From the NCBI GenBank assembly GCA_003278255.1, contig QCFZ01000001.1, forward strand, positions 124,001-188,000: a stretch of DNA of 64,000 nucleotides, in the 5' to 3' direction. The first letter of the stretch is position 1. Every line of letters starts with the position of its first letter. Position numbers and translations under genes: made by a program. The notes beneath the pieces are model-generated. The model did not search any database, had not been told where the DNA came from, and saw only the letters and a program-made list of their open reading frames with translations. This stretch comes from Prochlorococcus sp. AG-363-O15. GTDB lineage: Bacteria; Cyanobacteriota; Cyanobacteriia; PCC-6307; Cyanobiaceae. Shown piece by piece: positions 57,391 to 64,000 of the stretch.

Positions 57391-58656
57391 TTGTTCCCAA
57401 ATCAGCTCTTGGGCAGTTTCCCCTTAATTAGAAGAAAAACTCGCCCGCAAAGACAGGTTGCTTTTAAAAAGGGAACCCTGATAGACAAATCTAAGCTTCC
57501 GTTCTTGCAAAGACTTCTGCCACTCCCTTGGGGACTATGGCCTTCAGAAGCAAGACTGCTATTAGCACTCATAGGATTTTGGAGCCTCGCAGGAATTTTT
57601 GTACTTGGTTCAGCAAGTTGGTGGGTAGCTATTAGAGAAATGGGAGATGGTGCCTATTACGTCAAAAGACAATTGATTTGGCTTCTTGCTAGCTGGAGTG
57701 TTTTAGGTTTGGCAATTTCAACAAATCTTCGTAGCTGGCTAAAGGTTGCAGGTCCAGGCCTTTTTATAGGCTCCTTACTTGTAGGAGCCACACTCTTGTT
57801 TGGAAGCACTATTAATGGTGCAAGCCGATGGCTAATACTTGGTCCTCTACAAATTCAACCTTCAGAACTTGTAAAACCTTTTTTGCTTCTTCAGTCAGCC
57901 AACCTTTTTTCTCATTGGAAAAGAATCAATCAAGATCAAAAACTTTTTTGGTTAAGCATATTTAGTGGATTATTAGTTCTAATACTTAAGCAACCAAACT
58001 TAAGCACAGCAGCACTAATAGGCATATTAATCTGGATGATAGCTCTTGCTGCTGGCGTAAAGTTTAGAAGTCTTCTTACAACAGCAATCGCAGGTGCTTT
58101 ATTAGGTACAACAAGCATACTTTTCAACGAATATCAAAGGTTAAGGGTGATTTCATTTCTTAACCCATGGGAAGACCCTCAAGGAAATGGTTATCAACTA
58201 GTTCAAAGTCTTTTAGCTATAGGATCAGGGGGATGGTTTGGAGAAGGATATGGCCTATCAACGCAAAAACTTCAATATCTACCAATACAAAGTACTGACT
58301 TCATATATGCAGTATTTGCCGAAGAATTTGGATTTGTTGGTTCACTGATGCTTTTACTATTTTTAATGTTAATTGCATTCTTGGGCATGCGAGTAGCACT
58401 TCGCTGTCGCAACAATCAAGCAAAACTAGTAGCCATTGGTAGTAGCACCTTCCTGGTAGGTCAAGCAATCTTGAACATTGCCGTAGCATCAGGATTAGTT
58501 CCAACCACAGGTTTACCTCTTCCAATGGTTAGCTATGGAGGCAATTCACTCCTCTCTAGTCTGCTAATTGCGGGGTTGTTAATTCGATGCTCTCTTGAAT
58601 CAACAGGTCTAATAGGAGGTTTCGAACTACATAAGTACCGCAACTCAAAAGCTTAA
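57391..58656 (+). CDS. ftsW: SEDS-family peptidoglycan glycosyltransferase FtsW/RodA
   Basis: A 421-residue polytopic membrane protein with about ten helices. GASRWLILGPLQIQPSELVK and the late LPMVSYGGNSLLSSLLIAG are signatures of SEDS glycosyltransferases that polymerise lipid II at division or elongation sites. The N-terminal 45 residues (RRKTRPQRQV) are basic and cytoplasmic. It starts at TTG (57391). FtsW fits the gene order common in Prochlorococcus, but RodA cannot be excluded by sequence. Confidence 0.9.
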   Translation: MFPNQLLGSFPLIRRKTRPQRQVAFKKGTLIDKSKLPFLQRLLPLPWGLWPSEARLLLALIGFWSLAGIFVLGSASWWVAIREMGDGAYYVKRQLIWLLASWSVLGLAISTNLRSWLKVAGPGLFIGSLLVGATLLFGSTINGASRWLILGPLQIQPSELVKPFLLLQSANLFSHWKRINQDQKLFWLSIFSGLLVLILKQPNLSTAALIGILIWMIALAAGVKFRSLLTTAIAGALLGTTSILFNEYQRLRVISFLNPWEDPQGNGYQLVQSLLAIGSGGWFGEGYGLSTQKLQYLPIQSTDFIYAVFAEEFGFVGSLMLLLFLMLIAFLGMRVALRCRNNQAKLVAIGSSTFLVGQAILNIAVASGLVPTTGLPLPMVSYGGNSLLSSLLIAGLLIRCSLESTGLIGGFELHKYRNSKA

Positions 58657-58665
58657 ATAGTTAAA

Positions 58666-59412
58666 ATTGCTATTAATTCAACTGCATTAGTCATACCTAT
58701 TCTTGCGCTGACAATCTCCGATCTAGCCCGCAGTAGCGAGCAACTACTTAACCATGGTCTAAATAATCCTGGTCCATCAACACTTTTTCTTGTCTTTTTC
58801 GGGGGATTATTAACAAGCTTTGGACCATGCTCATTATCTCTAATACCTGTGACATTGGCTTATTTGGCAGGTTTTCATGAAAATCAAGGCCCCTTAAGAA
58901 GAAGCAGTGCTTTTTGTGCAGGTATTGTCCTAGCTCTAGTAATGCTCGGCAGTATCAGTGGCCTAATCGGAAGGATCTATGGCCAAGTCCCTTTAATAGT
59001 GCCAACGCTAGTAGCAGTGTTAGCAATTCTTATGGGACTCAATTTGTTAGGGCTATTAAAGATTTCTATGCCCTCTGGCCCAGACTTAAATACTTGGGGG
59101 CAAGCCGTTCCTAAGCCTATAGGACCTATAGCGGCTGGTTTTGCATTTGGCCTAGCAGCATCTCCTTGCACAACACCTGTCTTGGCCGTACTTCTTGGAT
59201 GGATTGCTCAAAGTGGTAATCCAATAATAGGAATATTACTTCTAACTTCCTTTGGTCTAGGCCAAACAATCCCACTACTTATTGCAGGAACTGCCGCAGC
59301 GACAGTTCCTTCTTTATTATCAATGAGACCTATAAGTCGCTGGATACCTCCACTAAGTGGCCTTATTTTCCTAATTACTGGAATTTTAGGCCTTTTAGCA
59401 CGTTGGATATAA
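58666..59412 (+). CDS. ccdA: Cytochrome c biogenesis protein CcdA (non-AUG start)
   Basis: A membrane thiol-electron carrier that delivers reducing power to apocytochrome c. The first GTG (58849) would begin inside the family: upstream in the same frame, [18 protein letters not shown] supplies an essential first Cys, and a signal-like N-terminus extends to the TAA shared with ftsW at 58654. No ATG, GTG or TTG exists between; ATT (58666 or 58672), ATA (58657) or CTG (58708) must serve. The second Cys region is [15 protein letters not shown]. About six helices. ccs1 overlaps or abuts downstream. Confidence 0.85.
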   Translation: MAINSTALVIPILALTISDLARSSEQLLNHGLNNPGPSTLFLVFFGGLLTSFGPCSLSLIPVTLAYLAGFHENQGPLRRSSAFCAGIVLALVMLGSISGLIGRIYGQVPLIVPTLVAVLAILMGLNLLGLLKISMPSGPDLNTWGQAVPKPIGPIAAGFAFGLAASPCTTPVLAVLLGWIAQSGNPIIGILLLTSFGLGQTIPLLIAGTAAATVPSLLSMRPISRWIPPLSGLIFLITGILGLLARWI

Positions 59413-59414
59413 CT

Positions 59415-60707
59415 ATGAATATCATTCGAAAGATAATTAAATGGATATCCGATCTAAGAGTAGCAATAGTATTACTATTAATTATTGCAATTGCAAGTGG
59501 TATTGGAACTGCAATCCCTCAAGGGGAATCTACTGCTACTTATCTAGAACGATATGCTGATCATCCCTGGATAGGGTTGATCAATGGTAAAACATTAATT
59601 CGTCTTCAATTAGATCACATCTATTCTAGTAGTTGGTTTCTCATACTCCTAACATGGCTTGGTTTAGCACTTCTTATATGTAGTTGGAGAAGACAATGGC
59701 CAACATTACAAGCTTCTCTGAAATGGATTGATTATCAAGAGCCAAGACAATTAAGTAAGCTCGCTTTAGCTGAAACAATCCAAACAAAAGATCCACAATC
59801 AAGTTTAAACAAACTTGCAATCTATTTAAAAGAAGTTGGCTGGAATATCAAAGAAAAGCCAGGACGTTTCGCAGCTAGAAAAGGCGTTATTGGAAGAGCA
59901 GGACCACTATTAGTTCACATAGGAATGATTATCCTCATGCTAGGAGCAGTTTGGGGAACATTTGGAGGGCAAAAAGTAGAAAGTTTTCTCGCTCCTGGCA
60001 GATCCTTTGAACTAGTTAATAGAGAGGGTGAAAATCAACTAACTCTGTCATTAATAGACTTTGAGATTGAACGCGATCCAGCAGGAAGGACTGAACAATT
60101 TCGTTCAAAACTTAAAATCAAAGACAAAGGAGATTCTCAAGAGAAATTACGTGAAATTAGTGTCAATCATCCTCTTCGATATAAAGGGATGACTATTTAT
60201 CAAGCCGATTGGTCTTTAGCAGCAATAACATTACAAATTGGTCAGAGTCCCAAACTACAATTACCTTTAAATAGTTTTCCAGAGTTAGGAGAACAAGTTT
60301 GGGGATTAGTTCTTCCCACTAATCCTGATGGGACAGACCCAATTGTTCTTAGTCTTACAAACGAGTCGGGACCTATTCAGTTATTTGACCCAGAAGGAGA
60401 TATTTTAAGTACTCTACTTCCTGGTGGGGAAGCATCAGAAATCAAAGGCAGATCCCTACGTGTCATTGATGTTTTACCTGCCAGTGGCTTATTACTCAAA
60501 CGTGATCCAGGGGTACCTCTCGTATATACAGGATTCTTGATTACTCTATTAGGAGCTGGTCTCAGCATCCTTGCAACACGTCAACTATGGGCCATATGTG
60601 ATTCAAATCAAACCGCAATACATGTCGGAGGGTTATGTAATAGGGACCTGCCTGGATTAGCGAATGAAATACCAAAAATACTAATCTTGGTCGCAAATCA
60701 AAGTTAA
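59415..60707 (+). CDS. ccs1: Cytochrome c biogenesis protein Ccs1 (ResB)
   Basis: 430 residues from the ATG at 59415; a TTG at 59403 is possible but overlaps ccdA. Helices near residues 10-30 ([20 protein letters not shown]) and 70-90, a helix near 165, a large lumenal domain ([15 protein letters not shown]) and a last helix fit ResB/Ccs1, which with CcsA attaches heme to c-type cytochromes. It follows ccdA as a functional pair. Confidence 0.92.
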   Translation: MNIIRKIIKWISDLRVAIVLLLIIAIASGIGTAIPQGESTATYLERYADHPWIGLINGKTLIRLQLDHIYSSSWFLILLTWLGLALLICSWRRQWPTLQASLKWIDYQEPRQLSKLALAETIQTKDPQSSLNKLAIYLKEVGWNIKEKPGRFAARKGVIGRAGPLLVHIGMIILMLGAVWGTFGGQKVESFLAPGRSFELVNREGENQLTLSLIDFEIERDPAGRTEQFRSKLKIKDKGDSQEKLREISVNHPLRYKGMTIYQADWSLAAITLQIGQSPKLQLPLNSFPELGEQVWGLVLPTNPDGTDPIVLSLTNESGPIQLFDPEGDILSTLLPGGEASEIKGRSLRVIDVLPASGLLLKRDPGVPLVYTGFLITLLGAGLSILATRQLWAICDSNQTAIHVGGLCNRDLPGLANEIPKILILVANQS

Positions 60708-61111
60708 TTTACAATCCTATTGCCATGACATACAGTGACCACTGTATGTACATTACCTCTTGGATTGAAATCAGCCACTAATTTCATCCAGTTTGGATTA
60801 GATGCCCTTACTAAATCATCAAGAATTTTATTTGTTACTTCTTCATGAGAAATGCATTGATCTCTATAACTATTTATATATAGCTTTATAGCCTTGAGTT
60901 CTAAGACCTTGGGACCTGGTTGATAAAAAAGTCTTAAAACTGCAAAGTCTGGATAACCAGAAAAAGGACATTTACAAGTAAACTCAGGGAGTTCTATAGA
61001 TATTTCGTAAGGGCGATCCTGATTAGGATTTTCAAAGCATAGAAGCTTTGCTGCTTCTATTACTCTTTCTCCATAGAGTGGAGATTTGGACTTAGCTTCT
61101 GAGCTATTCAC
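60704..61111 (-). CDS. queF: 7-cyano-7-deazaguanine reductase QueF
   Basis: A 135-residue tunnelling-fold enzyme that reduces preQ0 to preQ1 in queuosine tRNA modification. [14 protein letters not shown] contains the nucleophilic Cys, and [21 protein letters not shown] with PRGNVHTVV matches the short QueF class. Starts at GTG (61111). Its end overlaps the convergent ccs1 end by four bases. Confidence 0.93.
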   Translation of the reverse strand: MNSSEAKSKSPLYGERVIEAAKLLCFENPNQDRPYEISIELPEFTCKCPFSGYPDFAVLRLFYQPGPKVLELKAIKLYINSYRDQCISHEEVTNKILDDLVRASNPNWMKLVADFNPRGNVHTVVTVCHGNRIVN

Positions 61112-61488
61112 GCAAATAAAAATCTCTAGAAAGAACTTAAGTCCAACTCAAGTAAAATTCACCCAACACGAACGAGAAAATATTAAAGGTCTTATCAATC
61201 CCAAAGTAAAAGGGAAACATTATTCTCAAATGCATGACTTGCAAAAAGCCTGCAAAAGTCCCCAAAAAACAAAGCAAAGCCTCTTTGCCCTTTAAGCAGA
61301 TCTGACTCAACGCAAAAGCCATCTCTTCAATGTGCTAATCCCTATAAACGCTGTTCAACACCAAATATTTAACTTTTTGATCAAAAAATGATGCGTGATG
61401 CGACCGTAAAAGCTGAATCGGTAACAAAAGCCACAACTTTTGTTTGGCTTTACCCCACTAATAGGTCTGAAAGACGTACTGAACTTTT
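61112..61488. other. Intergenic region with an orphan minus-strand terminator
   Basis: No convincing CDS. Two overlapping 60- to 70-codon frames on opposite strands (61086-61295 plus, 61137-61322 minus) show no family. An intrinsic-terminator-like hairpin points left at 61264-61288. Confidence 0.5.
61264..61288 (-). terminator. Intrinsic terminator on the minus strand with no gene before it
   Basis: On the minus strand GCAAAG-AGG-CTTTGC (61288-61274) is followed by TTTGTTTTTT. The nearest upstream minus-strand gene is tlyA, 800 bp away, so a small RNA may end here. Confidence 0.55.
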
Positions 61489-61716
61489 ATGGACATCTTG
61501 CTAATTGGGACAAAAGCAGGGACAGAAGTCCGCCCAGCAAGTGTTCATGGCATGCTTTGGCTACAAACACATTTCGAAGACTTTCATTGGGATGCACTCG
61601 CAGCAAATCAGGTAAGACTTCCAAAAAGTGATGCCAACGATCTCGCTACTGATGCTCTAAAAGCGGGCGTTAACCTGAATTTCATCCCTGAGTTGTCAGT
61701 AGTCGGTAAGTTTTGA
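61489..61716 (+). CDS. Conserved-looking hypothetical protein upstream of glnB (75 aa)
   Basis: An ATG-started 75-residue protein: MDILLIGTKAGTEVRPASVH, LWLQTHFEDFHWDALAANQ and LNFIPELSVVGKF. It is 40 bp upstream of glnB on the same strand and probably co-transcribed. Not recognised. Confidence 0.65.
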   Translation: MDILLIGTKAGTEVRPASVHGMLWLQTHFEDFHWDALAANQVRLPKSDANDLATDALKAGVNLNFIPELSVVGKF

Positions 61717-61729
61717 GAAATTCAATTAA

Positions 61730-62895
<1,166 letters not shown>

Positions 62896-63069
62896 TTGTT
62901 CACAAAAAGAGACACCAAAACCGAACAAAAACAGCTGAACTTGGGGGATTTCTCAAAGTTCCCGAGAGGATCACTGAAATTGGCCTGTAAGGAAGTGTCT
63001 TATCAGCCCAAAAATTCAAGGCACAAAAATAAAAGGCGCTTTCGCAGACGCCATCTTCATGTGGTGCCA

Positions 63070-63258
63070 ATGCTGGAATCGGCAAATGTACTTGAATTAC
63101 TGCCACCAGGGAGTTTTGTCACCTTAGAGAATCAGCCCAATGATCTTCCTCCATTTCAAGTGATCAATTGCAAAGGAGGGCGTTGCTGGGTACGCCAACA
63201 AACATGGGGAAAATACGTACATTGGGAAGTCGAACATCATCGACTCAAGTCAGCTTGA
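63070..63258 (+). CDS. Conserved hypothetical protein (62 aa)
   Basis: From the ATG at 63070; an in-frame start at 62881 would run through the divergent tlyA promoter with an arginine-rich, unlikely leader. LELLPPGSFVTLENQPNDLP and GGRCWVRQQTWGKYVHWEVEHH suggest a small SH3-like beta fold. It is 46 bp before purB. Function unknown. Confidence 0.7.
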   Translation: MLESANVLELLPPGSFVTLENQPNDLPPFQVINCKGGRCWVRQQTWGKYVHWEVEHHRLKSA

Positions 63259-63303
63259 GCAAAGGGAACTAAGTTCAAAAGCAACCCACAAATATTTGAA
63301 TCT

Positions 63304-64000
63304 TTGATCAACCGCTACACACTGCCCGAAATGGGCAACATCTGGACTGATCGAGCCAAATTTCAAAGTTGGCTCGATGTTGAGATTGCAGCCTGTGAAG
63401 CCAATTACAAACTAGGAAAAATCCCTAAAACGGCTCTAGAGGAAATCAAAGAAAAAGCTCAATTCGATCCAGAAAGAATTCTCGAAATAGAAGAAGAGGT
63501 TCGTCATGACGTAATTGCATTCCTCACCAATTTGAATGAAAACGTTGGCGAAGCAGGTCGCTTTATTCATGTAGGCATGACTAGTAGCGATGTCCTTGAC
63601 ACAGGTCTGGCTCTTCAACTGAGGGAATCAGTAAAGCTCCTCAGAAAAGAAACAAAAGAGCTTGAAGATGCAATACGCAATCTTGCCAAACAGCACAAGA
63701 GCACAGTAATGATCGGCCGATCACACGCCATTCATGGCGAACCAATAACTTTCGGATTCAAACTGGCAGGTTGGCTCGCAGAAACAATTAGAAATGGCGA
63801 ACGATTAACTCGCCTAGAAAAAGATGTAGCAATCGGACAAATAAGTGGAGCAATGGGAAATTATGCCAATACTGATCCAGAAGTAGAAAAACTTGCATGC
63901 AAACAATTGGGGCTCACGCCTGATACGGCAAGCACTCAAGTAATTTCTCGAGATCGCCATGCAGACTATGTTCAAACTATTGCACTTATTGGCGCTTCAT
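63304..64000 (+). CDS. purB: Adenylosuccinate lyase, 5' part (runs off the window)
   Basis: The first 232 codons of PurB, which acts twice in purine synthesis (SAICAR to AICAR and adenylosuccinate to AMP). INRYTLPEMGNIWTDRAKF is the typical start. HVGMTSSDVLDTGLALQLRE, GRSHAIHGEPITFGFKLAGW (catalytic His) and GAMGNYANTDP follow. It starts at TTG (63304), aligning with the usual first residue. The C-terminal half lies beyond the window. Confidence 0.96.
   Translation, partial: MINRYTLPEMGNIWTDRAKFQSWLDVEIAACEANYKLGKIPKTALEEIKEKAQFDPERILEIEEEVRHDVIAFLTNLNENVGEAGRFIHVGMTSSDVLDTGLALQLRESVKLLRKETKELEDAIRNLAKQHKSTVMIGRSHAIHGEPITFGFKLAGWLAETIRNGERLTRLEKDVAIGQISGAMGNYANTDPEVEKLACKQLGLTPDTASTQVISRDRHADYVQTIALIGAS

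Noticed and set aside
61086-61322. Overlapping frames of 69 and 61 codons near queF
   Set aside because: No recognisable protein; the minus-strand one runs through the terminator hairpin.

Overview
The window looks like a chromosomal segment of Prochlorococcus or a very close marine picocyanobacterium, probably low-light adapted. The DNA is AT-rich. It carries PII with no tyrosine at T-loop position 51, an hli gene, PSRP-3/Ycf65, DUF3326, DUF2811 and DUF1818 proteins, and an F-type ATP synthase split into an eight-gene operon and a separate beta-epsilon pair. Having nirA with focA argues against high-light strains that lack nitrite use. I saw no tRNA, rRNA, CRISPR array or recognisable insertion sequence.

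The left part (1 to about 27.35 kb) is an accessory island. Its contents are small cassettes: a 2OG-Fe(II) oxygenase; arfB; the N-terminal half of a cyanobacterial integrase; an OsmC-cupin fusion; a second pstS with an arsenate detoxification set (arsJ, gap, arsR); a CobW-like GTPase with two metallophosphoesterase-like proteins; ribbon-helix-helix regulators; a DUF4278 protein; nitrite assimilation (nirA, focA, a HEAT-like protein) with an NtcA box; a J-domain/HNH-like gene pair; hli; and three cupin paralogues. The cassettes are separated by eleven copies of one repeat. The core of that repeat is the start of the EVE-domain gene at 27316 (codons for Y-W-L-M-K-S), usually followed by a stop. 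Around the cores are pairs of 11-bp direct repeats. I read this as an array of attachment-site-like junctions left by serial integration at the 5' end of the EVE gene, next to the cupin gene. The repeats are seen directly; the mechanism is inference.

The right part (27.8 to 64 kb) is ordinary core genome. In order it holds DUF2811, DUF1818 and rpoZ; an Hsp70-like protein; pyrR, gpmI and secG; groES-groEL under a CIRCE element, divergent from atpD-atpC; a short transaldolase; PSRP-3; a HAD phosphatase; pepP; a CNNM/CBS protein, a GTPase, nadD, nadE and ald; DUF3326; the main ATP synthase operon (gamma, alpha, delta, b, b', c, a, AtpI-like); a methyltransferase; ftsW, ccdA and ccs1; queF; glnB; tlyA; and the 5' part of purB.

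The island cargo fits nutrient and stress tasks: phosphate capture with arsenate export, nitrite use, peroxide defence, ribosome rescue and photoprotection. Several genes appear to use TTG or other non-AUG starts. For ccdA and the OsmC fusion the family-conserved N-terminus extends past any ATG, GTG or TTG.
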